The notes under the pieces: generated by a model
The model's input: the letters and a program-made list of their open reading frames with translations, nothing else
The model's database searches: none
What the model was told of the DNA's origin: nothing
Assembly: GCA_018831265.1 (NCBI GenBank)
Contig: JAHJCO010000009.1
Location: 1-64,000, forward strand
Length of the DNA: 64,000 bases
From: Actinomycetota bacterium
Lineage (GTDB): Bacteria; Actinomycetota; Geothermincolia; Fen-727; Anoxymicrobiaceae
Direction: 5' to 3'
Part shown: positions 43,103-52,447 of the stretch, piece by piece
How the letters are laid out: every line of letters begins with the position of its first letter
Numbering within the stretch: the stretch's first letter is position 1
Translations under genes and position numbers: made by a program

Positions 43103-46100
43103 ATGAAGAGGGCAACTCAGGTCATTGCCATTGCCTGTGTCCTGTCGCTCGTACTGATTCTAGCCGCCGCCGGTCGGCCGGCCATGGCAGAGCCGATCTC
43201 ATGGACCACAACGGGTCCCGTCGGGTACTGGACTGTATACGCGATGCTCCGAGTCGGCGCGACCCTGTATGCGGCGGGTTCCGGCGGCCACGTGTACTCG
43301 AGGACGGGCTCGGGCGCCTGGGTCGACACCGGGTTCACCGCCTCGAGCACACCCGATGGCGAGAAGATCTACGCGCTCGAGTGGGACGGGGTGAACACGC
43401 TGTACTGCGGCAACGGCAACGGGCATGTCTTCTCGAGGACCGGGTCCGGGCCCTGGGTCGACACGAGTTTCACGGGAGGCACCGTCCGGGCTCTCGCCTG
43501 GAACGGGACCACGCTCTACTCGGGCGACGAGAGCGGGAACGTCTACTCCTGGACCCCGGGTGGCTCCTGGACCTGGTTCGGGTCCGCTGGTTCCGACGTG
43601 TCGAGCCTCGTCTGGGACGGCGACGACACCCTCTATGCCGGGAGCAGTCTCTTCAACGGCAGGGTCTCGGCCAGTGTCGCCGGTGGCCCGTTCGGCGACT
43701 ATGGGGACCCGACGGGGAATGGTTATATCAACGTCCTCGCCTGGGACGGCACAGACACCCTGTACGCCGGGTGCGGCTACGGCCACGTCGCGGCGAGGCC
43801 CGACGGGGACGCCTGGACCGACCTCGGCCCCACGGGCGGCACTTACACCTACAGCCTGGAGATCAGCGGAACGACCATCTATGCCGGTGACTTCGACGGG
43901 CACGTGTACTCAAAGACCGGCTCCGACCCCTGGGTCGACCTCGGCAACACGGCGGGCACCAACAACTACGTGTGGGCCGTCGTGTACGACGGTGTGGACA
44001 CGCTCTACGCCGGGTGCGATGACGGTCACGTGTACGCCAAGACAGGAGGTGGCCCCTGGACCGACACGACCTGCAAGGGGACTCAGCGGATCGAGAGCCT
44101 CACCTGGGGCGGTCCGAACACGCTCTTCGCCGGGTGTAACGACGGCCACGTGTACTCCAGGACCGGGACGGGACCATGGACCGACTTCGGCTACGTCGAT
44201 GTCACCGCCGTCACCGCGCTGGCCTGGGATGGGGTGAACACGCTCTACGCGGGCACCGGGGGTGTCTACGCGAGGACGGGCGGCGGCCCGTGGACCAACA
44301 CGGGTTTGCCCGGGGGAACATCGGTGGTCGGGCTCGCATGGGACGGCGCGGACACCCTGTACGCCGCATGTGGCAACGGCAACGTCTACTCCAGGACCGG
44401 GGGTAGCCCGTGGGCGAGCACCAGTCTCAATGCGGGCAATCCCCTCTACGCCCTTGTCTGGGACGGCGCGGACACCCTGTACGCCTCGGATGCCAACGGG
44501 TACGTCTACTCGAAGACGGGGAGCTCCCCGTGGGCCAGCAAGGGATTCGTCGGGGCCGCCTACGCCTACAGCCTCGCCTTCAACGGCGCCTCGACCCTGT
44601 ATGCCGGGTGCTCAAACGGGCACGTCTACTATAAGACGGGCACGGGCGCCTGGACCGATGCCGGGGATACCGCGGGCACGGACGTATTCGGCCTGGCGTG
44701 CATCCAGGGAACCGTATACGCGGGATGCTACGACGGTCACGTGTACGCGAAGGTAGGTCCGTACCCCTGGACCGATACAGGCGACACCGGGGATCTCGCC
44801 GTCTTCTGCCTCGCCTACAACGGGACCGACACCCTGGCCTCAGGGGGCTTCATCGGGGTGAACACAGGCGAGCCCACTGCGGCCGTGACCCATTTCATCA
44901 CGGCCTCGGCCGGGGCGAACGGCGCCATAGATCCCGCGGGGACAGTTGTTGTCAACGACGGTGAGGACCAGGCGTTCACCATCACGCCGGCTGCCAACCA
45001 CCACATCGAAACGGTCACCGTTGATGGGGCGTCCGTCACGCCGACCTCGAACTACACCTTCAACAACGTGTCGGCCGACCACACGATCAACGCGACCTTC
45101 GCCGCCGACGCATCGCAGAACGCCACGTGGTATCTCGCCGAGGGCTCAACCGCCTGGGGGTACTCCTGTTACATCTCGATACAGAACCCGAACACGACGG
45201 CGGCTGACTGCGAGATAACCTACATGACGAGCGGCGGGCCGGTCTCCGGTGGTACGGTGACCCTGCCCCCGAGCAGCCAGGCCACCGTGTTTCCGGCGGA
45301 CGTGGTAGGGGCGATCGACTTCTCGACCCGCGTCGTCTGCCGGGAGGGCATGCCCATCGCGGTGGACAGGACCATGACATGGACGGGGGAGGGGGCGCAG
45401 TCGGAGGAGGCGCACTCTGCCGTGGGCGTCCCTTCGCCGAACACCACCTGGTACCTCGCGGAAGGCTCCTCGGAGTGGGGATTCGAGTGCTGGCTCCTCA
45501 TACAGAACCCGAACGCGCAGACCGCCAACTGCCAGGTCACCTACATGATCGAGGGCGCCGGTCCCCAGGTGTTCGACAAGCAGGTCGCGGGCAACTCGCG
45601 CGCCACCTTCGGCATGAAGGACGACATCGGCGCCAGGGACGCATCCATCAAGGTCACCTCCGACGTGCCGGTCATCCCGGAGCGCGCCATGTACCGAGAC
45701 GCCCGCCGGGAAGGACACGACTCGATCGGTACCGTGGCCCCGGCTACCGACTACTTCCTCGCGGAGGGCACCACCGCCTGGGGGTTCACGGACTACGTGC
45801 TTGTGCAGAACCCGAACGACACGGAGGTCGAGGTCACGACCACCTACATGACACCCTCGGGCCCCGTCACACCACCCGCCTTCACCATGCCGGCCAACTC
45901 ACGCAAGACGGTGAGGGTCAACGACGTAGGCGAGGTCTCGAACACGGACCTGTCCACCTGGGTGCACGGCTCGGGGCCCATCATCGCCGAGCGGGCGATG
46001 TACTGGAAGGGCGGGCCGGATGCGGGAGAGGCCTGCCATGACTCGATAGGGATGGCCCAGGCGCACATGACCTTCTTCCTTCCGGACGGGCAGACCACGG

Positions 46101-46384
46101 ACGGCAGGGAGACCTGGACCCTCGTGCAGAACCCGAACGACTCGACGATCACCGCTGAGATAACCTACATGACGCCGGACGGCCAGGGCAACGTCACGAA
46201 GTCGGAGACGATACCGGCAAACTCCAGGCGCACATTCAACATGCTCGAGCACTCGGGGGTCGAAGGGCGTGCAGCCATTATGGTCACCTCCAAGACGGCG
46301 GGCAAGCCCATAATGTGCGAGCGCGCCATGTACTGGAACAATCGCGGGGCGGGCACCGACACCATCGGCGGCTTCTCTGAATAA
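43103..46384 (+). CDS. Secreted surface protein: propeller-like repeats, InlB-B-like repeat, four-unit WYLAEG module (adhesin 4)
   Basis: The 1093-residue protein from ATG 43103 (GGGAGGG upstream) has a signal peptide (TQVIAIACVLSLVLILAAAG, cleavage near AMAE). About 13 repeats of ~45 residues follow, with WDGxDTLYAGCxNGHVYSKTG and GPWTDTG patterns, tectonin/propeller-like (residues about 35-590). One InlB-B-like repeat (ITASAGANGAIDPAGTVVV) leads into the four-unit module (WYLAEG, WYLAEG, YFLAEG, FFLPDG), ending ERAMYWNNRGAGTDTIGGF. It is divergent from GRE 3. Extracellular; ligand unknown. Confidence 0.85.
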   Translation: MKRATQVIAIACVLSLVLILAAAGRPAMAEPISWTTTGPVGYWTVYAMLRVGATLYAAGSGGHVYSRTGSGAWVDTGFTASSTPDGEKIYALEWDGVNTLYCGNGNGHVFSRTGSGPWVDTSFTGGTVRALAWNGTTLYSGDESGNVYSWTPGGSWTWFGSAGSDVSSLVWDGDDTLYAGSSLFNGRVSASVAGGPFGDYGDPTGNGYINVLAWDGTDTLYAGCGYGHVAARPDGDAWTDLGPTGGTYTYSLEISGTTIYAGDFDGHVYSKTGSDPWVDLGNTAGTNNYVWAVVYDGVDTLYAGCDDGHVYAKTGGGPWTDTTCKGTQRIESLTWGGPNTLFAGCNDGHVYSRTGTGPWTDFGYVDVTAVTALAWDGVNTLYAGTGGVYARTGGGPWTNTGLPGGTSVVGLAWDGADTLYAACGNGNVYSRTGGSPWASTSLNAGNPLYALVWDGADTLYASDANGYVYSKTGSSPWASKGFVGAAYAYSLAFNGASTLYAGCSNGHVYYKTGTGAWTDAGDTAGTDVFGLACIQGTVYAGCYDGHVYAKVGPYPWTDTGDTGDLAVFCLAYNGTDTLASGGFIGVNTGEPTAAVTHFITASAGANGAIDPAGTVVVNDGEDQAFTITPAANHHIETVTVDGASVTPTSNYTFNNVSADHTINATFAADASQNATWYLAEGSTAWGYSCYISIQNPNTTAADCEITYMTSGGPVSGGTVTLPPSSQATVFPADVVGAIDFSTRVVCREGMPIAVDRTMTWTGEGAQSEEAHSAVGVPSPNTTWYLAEGSSEWGFECWLLIQNPNAQTANCQVTYMIEGAGPQVFDKQVAGNSRATFGMKDDIGARDASIKVTSDVPVIPERAMYRDARREGHDSIGTVAPATDYFLAEGTTAWGFTDYVLVQNPNDTEVEVTTTYMTPSGPVTPPAFTMPANSRKTVRVNDVGEVSNTDLSTWVHGSGPIIAERAMYWKGGPDAGEACHDSIGMAQAHMTFFLPDGQTTDGRETWTLVQNPNDSTITAEITYMTPDGQGNVTKSETIPANSRRTFNMLEHSGVEGRAAIMVTSKTAGKPIMCERAMYWNNRGAGTDTIGGFSE

Positions 46385-46504
46385 ACACATCCTCAAACCC
46401 GGCGCAGCCGGTCGGCGCGCGGTATAATCGAGGCGTCGATGCGGCCGTACGATCACGCGGCAAGACGATTCCCTGAGTGTCGATGCGGACTGGGGGTGCG
46501 GGGA

Positions 46505-47239
46505 ATGAAGAGCGCGACTATCCTTGGGAGCCCTACCACCATTTCGGGCAGGACCATGGCGGTGCTCCTGTGTTCACAGCTGATGCTCGTGATGGCCTGC
46601 TACACCTCGATCGCGGCGCCGGCCGGGATCCTCGAGCAGGGCCACGGACGGCGTGACAGCGCCGATTCCCCACTCTCGACCTGGTACCTGGCCGAAGGGT
46701 CGACGGCATGGGGATTCGAATGCTACATAACGATCGTTAACCCGAACGAGCACGACGTCGAGGTTCAGGCCACCTACATGCTCAGCGACGGCACGAACGT
46801 AGTGGAAGGCGGCGTGATGGCGCCGGAAAGCAGGTTCTGTCTGAATCCGGAGATGCTTATCGGTAACAGGGACTTCTCGACCCGGGTGGAAAGCCTCGAC
46901 GGCTCGGCCATAGCCGTGGACCGGACCATGAGCTGGAAGGGACTGTCACCGACCATGGCGTACCACTCCTCGATAGGGGTGACGTCCCCCGCCATGGACT
47001 GGTACCTGCCCGAGGGCTCGTCGGCCTGGGGGTTCGAAACCTGGCTGCTCATCCAGAACCCGAACGGGGCCCCTGTGACCTGCGAGGTGACCTACATGAT
47101 AGAGGGAGCGGGGCCGGAAGTGGTGCAGCACGAGGTGCCGGGGAACGCCCGCGCCACCTGTCCCATAATGGTCGAACGCGCCATGTACTGGAACAACAGG
47201 TTGGCGGGCACGGATACTATCGGAGGGTATGCCGACTAG
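46505..47239 (+). CDS. Short secreted protein with internally deleted WYLAEG module (adhesin 5)
   Basis: The 244-residue protein has a signal-like segment (MAVLLCSQLMLVMACYTSIA, about residues 18-37). It then has a complete unit 1 (WYLAEGSTAWGF), the first half of unit 2 (WYLPEGSSAWGF to VPGNARAT), and directly afterwards the very end of unit 4 (CPIMVERAMYW ... GTDTIGGYAD). About two and a half units are missing but the frame is kept. There is no N-terminal propeller region. The ATG is preceded by a weak GGGG. It may be a functional short form or a decaying paralogue of adhesin 4, which ends 120 bp upstream. Confidence 0.72.
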   Translation: MKSATILGSPTTISGRTMAVLLCSQLMLVMACYTSIAAPAGILEQGHGRRDSADSPLSTWYLAEGSTAWGFECYITIVNPNEHDVEVQATYMLSDGTNVVEGGVMAPESRFCLNPEMLIGNRDFSTRVESLDGSAIAVDRTMSWKGLSPTMAYHSSIGVTSPAMDWYLPEGSSAWGFETWLLIQNPNGAPVTCEVTYMIEGAGPEVVQHEVPGNARATCPIMVERAMYWNNRLAGTDTIGGYAD

Positions 47240-47271
47240 GCCGTAATGAAACGCATTTTTTTCGCATGACG

Positions 47272-47308
47272 CAACGGTCCGGAGGGGTCAGGCACCTCCG
47301 TCGCGTTG
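47272..47308. repeat. REP-like hairpin H1 with GTCAGGCAC apex
   Basis: CAACG...GGAGG (47272-47285) pairs with CCTCC...CGTTG (47295-47308) around a GGTCAGGCA apex, with an unpaired internal bulge. The same apex occurs in H2 (52911-52937), and a related one in H3 (61740-61770). Confidence 0.55.
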
Positions 47309-47338
47309 TACGGCCAAGCCGTAATAGACTTGTCTAAC

Positions 47339-47471
47339 TGCACTTTTACGTTGACATCGACAGCCGAAAAAGCCCGGTTTCAAGGGATTCTCGAAAATCA
47401 ACTGTTCAAGATGAGCTTAAGCTTACGTGATTAGAACCATATTCGGTGCACTTTTACGTTGACATCGACAG
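47339..47471. repeat. Pair of 25-bp direct repeats
   Basis: An identical 25-bp sequence starting TGCACTTTTACG and ending ACATCGACAG occurs at 47339-47363 and 47447-47471, 108 bp apart. Its reverse complement (TGTCGATGTCAACGT...) resembles the multiple terminal repeats at one end of IS21-family elements, so it may be the stump of such an element. No transposase remains nearby. Confidence 0.5.
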
Positions 47472-47488
47472 GTTTGATTAACGGCCGA

Positions 47489-48091
47489 TTATCTTGATGT
47501 CTCATTCCTTAGGATGATTGATGTCGCTCCCCAATCATCCTTTGTAATCAACACATTCCTTGACTTCTTCCCACCATCATCTATAAACAGGAAACCTTCT
47601 GCTTCCTCGGACAAATCATTGAAGCCCTTTATGCCTGATAACTTGTCCTTGTACCACGCCAAGACCTTGTCGACATCATCATCTGTTTCCAAGCCGACAG
47701 ACTTATAATGCTCGCTATCGTTGTCGCTCCCTTCTTCGTATCCTAAGCTTACCTTCGCGTTGGGATATATGGGGAGCCCGATTTGTTCCTCGGTGGGCAT
47801 CTCTTTTGAGGATTTGGTTTGAGTATCATCTGTGCCGCCCTTCACCGCGAAGAGTATCCCGGTGGTGATGCCGCCGAGCACTGCCACCCCGATTACCACA
47901 ATCAGGGCAATGCCTACACCGGACTTCCAGAAGCCCCCCGCCTTCTTCTTTTCTCCCTGTGGTTGCACGGGAGAAACCGCCATAGGTGGCGGAGCCTTGA
48001 CGGCCGATTGGGTTGCACCAAGCTCTGCCCCGCAGTCCCCACAGAACTTCTTCCCTTCCTCGTTCTCAGCCCCGCAACTTGAACAGAACAA
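47489..48091 (-). CDS. Zinc-ribbon, single-pass membrane protein
   Basis: The 200-residue protein starts at a TTG (48091) with GGGAGG upstream. An N-terminal zinc ribbon (FCSSCG...FCGDCG, residues 2-20) is followed by a Pro-rich linker, one membrane helix (VGIALIVVIGVAVLGGITTGIL) and a ~120-residue extracellular or periplasmic domain. That domain contains IGLPIYPNAKVSLGYEEGS and KVLAWYKDKLSGIKGF, which resembles small 'pseudopilin-neighbour' domains of unknown role. The zinc ribbon should be cytoplasmic. No partner gene is evident. Confidence 0.75.
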   Translation of the reverse strand: MFCSSCGAENEEGKKFCGDCGAELGATQSAVKAPPPMAVSPVQPQGEKKKAGGFWKSGVGIALIVVIGVAVLGGITTGILFAVKGGTDDTQTKSSKEMPTEEQIGLPIYPNAKVSLGYEEGSDNDSEHYKSVGLETDDDVDKVLAWYKDKLSGIKGFNDLSEEAEGFLFIDDGGKKSRNVLITKDDWGATSIILRNETSR

Positions 48092-48409
48092 ACCTTTTAC
48101 CTCCCGTTGTATCGCGTATCTTTACCCGATATCCTTCATATGCCGCCTCCAACGCTGGATTATACAACGATCTTGGCCGTGCCGACACGCGGGCGTTCAC
48201 AGATTCAGAAGGGGTCGACTCCATTCCCGTTCCGCCTCCTCCTTGTTTTCATAAGCCGTTATTTCCCAATATGTCACCTCCAAGGCCGATATCTTACAAC
48301 GAATACGGCCTCTCCGGCACAATTGACCGTCGTTCGCCGCCACCTCAATGCCCGGCCTTGTCATCTCACCTCCATGTAGCCTGATTTCCCGTTGTCGGGG
48401 GACAGTTGT
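48092..48409. other. Intergenic region with an imperfect duplication
   Basis: No convincing gene. Two imperfect copies of a ~50-bp segment lie at about 48124-48176 and 48256-48310 (shared features CACCTCCAA or CGCCTCCAA, TACAACGA and GGCC). A minus-strand frame from 48448 to 48197 has a coding-like end (ALEVTYWEITAYENKEEAE), but its first part is unconvincing. It may be a gene relic cut by the adjoining IS element. Confidence 0.3.
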
Positions 48410-49763
48410 CCCGTGTTTTCGGCCCTGAATTGAGCCCTCGACTTTCAAAGGCTCAAGGCGGGCGCTCTAGCACATGCCTTTCCCAATCGGTGGATTCGAG
48501 ACAGCATTGACCTGAACAGATTCTCGGGTACCGCCACCTCCGCCATCTGGAAGATTGTCATCCTGGAGTGGGAGACAATCTTGGCCCCAATCTTTATCAG
48601 CTTGAACTGTATGCTGGTAAGAGACCAGTGGGCCACCTCTCTCGGGAGTACGAACCTTCTTATGAAGTTGCCGAGGTTGTACGCTAGCACGAACAGGGCG
48701 AGACGGACCTTGTTGGACATGAACCTCGTGCAAGACAGCCTGGTCCAGGTGAGGGCGACCTTGCCCTCCTTGATATATTGCTCTGCCATGGCCCGATTGT
48801 TGTAGAACTGAACCACGTTCTCGGGAGTTCTGCTCATGTTGGTCACGATGAAACCGATTCGAGGGAATAGCTCTCCCTGGTGCCACTCCACCTTCGCTAT
48901 GACCCTCCTGGACTTCTTCCAGGAAGCCGCCCGGTATAAAAAGTCATGGAAGAATACCTTCGGCTTTACAGATGGCCTTCCCACCGGTCTGGTCATCAGA
49001 TGGTCTATCTTCCGGTAGAGGTTTGCGTTCGCCTTGAGCCTGATCGCATACAGGATTCCGTTGTCTTCCAGGTATTCGTAGACGTCCGGAGAAGCGAAGG
49101 CCGCGTCTCCCCTCAGGTAGAGCTTCTTTCCCATCTCCTTGTACCTGTCCACCAGGGGGGAGAGGAACTCCCTACATCCGTCGGCAGAGTGGACGTTGCC
49201 CGGTCTCAACACCGCCCCCTCACAGTCCCCGTAGTTGTTGAAGCAGAAGAGGGGGTGGTAGCAGGTGGATTCAAAATGGCCGTTATAGGCAGAGCCTTCC
49301 TGGTTGCCGTGGACTGGAGACTCGGAGCTATCGATATCGAGTACCACCTTCTTCGCCCTGGACAACGATACCGCTTTGGAAACCCACGCGCTGTTGAGTG
49401 AGGAGAGGGCGTCGATGTTCTCATCCTGGGCAAGTATCTCGGTCTCGAAGCGGGATACCGTCCCGGAACTGTCGGCGGTTCTTTCCCGTCCTGCCCTCGA
49501 CTATCAAGTCGGCGGCCATCTCGGTGAGCCCCACCATCTCGTCCAGCTCTCGAACCGCGAGCAGACCCGCGTCGGTGGTTATCTTCGCCCCCCGGAATTC
49601 GAGCCTCAGGTGGCGGTCGAAAACGAGCTTTATGCCATCGTTTTTCACTTCACCCGCTGGGTTTTCTCTCATTGGAACCTCGCATTGCCGGAATTGCCGA
49701 TTCTGATGCATCCTTAAGCAATACAAGGGGAGAATCCTTCCCATTTGATATAGAAAATGCGGG
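48410..49763 (-). mobile_element. Decayed IS1380-like insertion sequence
   Basis: The transposase relic at 48445-49672 is flanked by imperfect terminal inverted repeats: CCCGTGTTTTC (48410-48420) and GAAAATGCGGG (49753-49763), 9 of 11 positions matching. I see no target-site duplication. The ends are tentative; the family call rests on the transposase. Confidence 0.55.
48445..49672 (-). pseudogene. IS1380-family transposase, inactivated by an out-of-frame deletion
   Basis: The N-terminal part from ATG 49672 (FRGAKITTDAGLLAVRELDE, LIVEGRTGKNRR) is typical of IS1380 transposases. At about 49470-49490 the frame changes: the next part, SRFETEILAQDENIDALSSL followed by KKVVLDIDSSES (catalytic DDE-type Asp region), is read one base over. 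Roughly 50-70 residues expected in between are missing. The C-terminal part is intact to KACARAPALSL. The protein cannot be made as one chain. Confidence 0.85.
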
Positions 49764-49892
49764 TGAAAGAAGACCTCAGTACGTCTTGTTGCTCTCGCTG
49801 AGTCCGATCAGACCTGTTGTCACAGTGCAAGAAGATGTATGAGGTCTTGTTTCATTCAGCGATGAAAGAAATGGTCTGAGGTTTTCTTTCAC
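49763..49892. repeat. 130-bp segment bounded by 17-bp inverted repeats
   Basis: GTGAAAGAAGACCTCAG (49763-49779) and CTGAGGTTTTCTTTCAC (49876-49892) are inverted copies with one mismatch, enclosing 96 bp with no gene. It begins at the edge of the IS1380-like element. It could be a miniature inverted-repeat element or the end of another transposon. Confidence 0.5.
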
Positions 49893-49932
49893 GCACTCGG
49901 GGCGAAGGCGACGGGAGACGAGGACGCCCTTG

Positions 49933-51201
49933 TCAAGCCCTTGTCTTGAGCCGGTAGAGCAGGTTGAGGGGGAACAGGTAGGCACTGTGCCGGTTCGACG
50001 GCATCCTCTTGATGATGGAGCGCACGGAGTAGATGTCCCGCTGCGCCCTCTCCACCTTCTCCTTCAGGAGCTCGGGGCCGATCCCCGCGGGCTCGAAGAC
50101 CACCCGGCTCTCCCAGCCAGGCTTCAGCCAGAAACCGGGCTCGAGACGCCCGTCGGCGAGAAGCTTCTCGTACAGGCCCGTGCCGGGGTAGGGAGTGAGG
50201 CACTTGAACCGGGCGAGGGGCACCCTGTTTCGCATGGCGAAGGACGCAGCATCCGAGAAGGCACCGGGATAGTCGGTGTCGAAGCCGAATGCGAAGTCCC
50301 CGATGACGTGTATCCGGTGCCTGTTGAGCAGTCTCACCGCCCTTCCCACACGCTCGACCCTCTCATCGCGGTCGCCCTCCGCCGAGAAGAGCTCTTCCAG
50401 TCCCATGAACAGGAACCGGCATCCGCTCTCGGCCGCCAGCGAGACCAGCTCCTCGTCGTCGGCGAAAGACGCCGAGGCGCGGGACCCCCATCTGAGCCTG
50501 AGCGGTATGAACCCTTTGAAGAGATCCCTCGCCCGTTTCCGGCCCGCGGAGATCTCGGCGTCGACGAAGGGGATGAAGACGCGGCCCAGCACCCGGTTGC
50601 GTGGCAGTGTCTCGATCTCGGCGATGACGTTGTCCACGTCCCGCATCCTGTACCGCCGACCGAAGAGACGTGTGACCGAGCAGAAGGGACAGTCCATGGG
50701 GCACCCCCGCGATGTCTGCACGACGTTCGCGCTGAGGTAGCCGCCCGGGTTTATGAGGTCCCTCCTGGGGAGGAGCGGCCGGTGGAAGTCGAGATACCGG
50801 TCCGCCCGGTACACGGGCGCGGGGAGCCCGTCGAGTGTCTCCGAGACGACCCTCGGCCATACGGCCTCGCCTTCGCCGACGACCACGGCATCGGCGTGCA
50901 CGAGGGCCTCCCCGGGGACCATGGAAGGATGCACCCCGCCGAGCACCACCTTGATGCCCCGGGAACGATAGGTATCCGCGATCCTGTAGGCACGCGGCGC
51001 GGTCGTGGTGACCGTGCTTATCCCCACCAGGTCCGGGAGGTCGGAGTAGTCGATCGGCTCCACGTTCTCATCGATGATCCGCACCCTCGCCTCGCCGGGG
51101 GTGTAGGCGGCCAGGTACATCAGTCCCAGCGGGGGGAGGAAAGCCTTCCGACCGACCGACACGCCTTCCTCGTTCTCGGGCACCACCAGGTCTATCTTCA
51201 A
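49933..51201 (-). CDS. B12-binding-domain radical SAM protein
   Basis: The 422-residue protein starts at a TTG (51201) with GGAGG 7 nt upstream; the open frame upstream of this is antisense to the next gene. An N-terminal cobalamin-binding-like Rossmann domain (residues about 1-140, VVLGGVHPSMVPGEA, VVGEGE) is followed by a radical SAM core with CPMDCPFCS near residue 165. The C-terminal ~80 residues resemble those of radical SAM methyltransferase-type proteins. No DxHxxG B12-ligand motif is clear, so cobalamin may bind base-off or not at all. The substrate is unknown. It is divergent from the lipid operon (180-bp spacer) and may modify a lipid-like substrate there. Confidence 0.85.
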   Translation of the reverse strand: MKIDLVVPENEEGVSVGRKAFLPPLGLMYLAAYTPGEARVRIIDENVEPIDYSDLPDLVGISTVTTTAPRAYRIADTYRSRGIKVVLGGVHPSMVPGEALVHADAVVVGEGEAVWPRVVSETLDGLPAPVYRADRYLDFHRPLLPRRDLINPGGYLSANVVQTSRGCPMDCPFCSVTRLFGRRYRMRDVDNVIAEIETLPRNRVLGRVFIPFVDAEISAGRKRARDLFKGFIPLRLRWGSRASASFADDEELVSLAAESGCRFLFMGLEELFSAEGDRDERVERVGRAVRLLNRHRIHVIGDFAFGFDTDYPGAFSDAASFAMRNRVPLARFKCLTPYPGTGLYEKLLADGRLEPGFWLKPGWESRVVFEPAGIGPELLKEKVERAQRDIYSVRSIIKRMPSNRHSAYLFPLNLLYRLKTRA

Positions 51202-51381
51202 GATCTCACCTCCGGGCAGAACGCCGGGCCTCTCCGGTTGCTGTCGAGGACGCGGAACGCCCGTCACTATGATTATATGCCGGTCCACTGGCGCTCGGCC
51301 GCCCGGAGTAGATAGAATCCGGACAGGCGGCAAACCACATTGCCCGAGACTCGAGGACGCGTCCATTGCGAAGGAGGCAAC

Positions 51382-52443
51382 ATGCTCGAGACCCCGCTTG
51401 TCGAAATGCTCGGAATCGGGTACCCGATCATCCAGGCGGGCATGGGACCCTGGAGCACCGAACGGCTGTGCATCGCCAGCGCCGACGCGGGCATACTGGG
51501 CGTCGTAAGCACGGTGGGCCTGGCCTACAAGATCGCCGTTCCCAGCGCGCTGGAGGACGGGGCGGACGTCTGGGACAGAACCCCCTACGAGCTGCTGAGG
51601 ATGACACTCGACTCGGTCGGTGAAAAGACCGCGGAGAGCGGGGGGATATTCGGGGTGAACATCCCCCTGGCACAGGAGTTCGCCGAGCTCATCGAGGGGC
51701 TCTTCAAGGCGACGACCGACGCCAGGAAGGACCCCGATATCGCTAGAAGGCTCAAGGTCATAATCACCTCGGCCGGAAACCCCACACCCTGGAGCGGCAC
51801 CATCAGGGAGTCGGGCGCGCTGTGGTTCCACGTCGCTCCCTCCGTCTACCACGCCAGGAAGGCCGAGCAGGCCGGCGCGGACCTGGTGATCGCATCGGGG
51901 CGGGAGGGAGGAGGGCACGTCGCCTTCGAGCCGGTCCACACCATGACCCTGCTGCCCGCGGTGGTGGACGCGGTGGATCTGCCGGTGGTCGGAGCCGGCG
52001 GGTTCTGCGACGGGCGCGGCCTGGTGGCGGCGCTCTGCCTGGGGGCGGTCGGCGTCCAGATGGGGACCAGGTTCATCGCCACGCGGGAGAGCGATTTCCA
52101 GCCCATGTGGAAGGACAAGGTCCTGGAGGCGGGCACTGACGGCAGCGTGGTCGGCATCTCGGTGTTCGGCCCCGCCCGTTACCTGAAGAACGGCGTCTCG
52201 TTGCGGCTCGGCGAACTTCTGCAGAAAGGCTTTGAAGAGGGTTACCAGGAGGGCGTTGACCTCGAGACCAGGGGGATAGAGCTGTCCATGGCCGGGGAGG
52301 AGCCCGACCGGGCCGTGTTCTTCGGAGGCGAGGTGGCGGGGAGGATCGACGGGGTCCCGACGGTGGAGGAGGTCGTGGCTGAGATCGCACGGGAGGCCGA
52401 GGAGGTCGCAGCGGCCGTGCTCGAGCCGGGGGGGAGGCGATGA
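51382..52443 (+). CDS. Nitronate monooxygenase / FabK-like flavin enoyl reductase
   Basis: The 353-residue TIM-barrel flavoprotein has the FMN-binding stretches PIIQAGMG, GREGGGHVA and VVGAGGFCDGRG, then QMGTRFIATRES, with the family His in GGGH. The group contains nitronate monooxygenases, FabK enoyl-ACP reductases and enoyl-CoA reductases such as IpdC of mycobacterial steroid C/D-ring breakdown. With thiolase-fold, DUF35 and crotonase genes downstream, an acyl-CoA reductase role fits better than nitronate oxidation in an anaerobe (inference). The ATG at 51382 follows AAGGAGG. First gene of the operon; the next gene starts 4 bp later. Confidence 0.85.
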   Translation: MLETPLVEMLGIGYPIIQAGMGPWSTERLCIASADAGILGVVSTVGLAYKIAVPSALEDGADVWDRTPYELLRMTLDSVGEKTAESGGIFGVNIPLAQEFAELIEGLFKATTDARKDPDIARRLKVIITSAGNPTPWSGTIRESGALWFHVAPSVYHARKAEQAGADLVIASGREGGGHVAFEPVHTMTLLPAVVDAVDLPVVGAGGFCDGRGLVAALCLGAVGVQMGTRFIATRESDFQPMWKDKVLEAGTDGSVVGISVFGPARYLKNGVSLRLGELLQKGFEEGYQEGVDLETRGIELSMAGEEPDRAVFFGGEVAGRIDGVPTVEEVVAEIAREAEEVAAAVLEPGGRR

Positions 52444-52447
52444 CCCG

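Noticed and set aside
49264..49401. Separate small genes around the IS1380-like transposase
   Set aside because: All are alternative-frame pieces of the broken transposase or its antisense strand.
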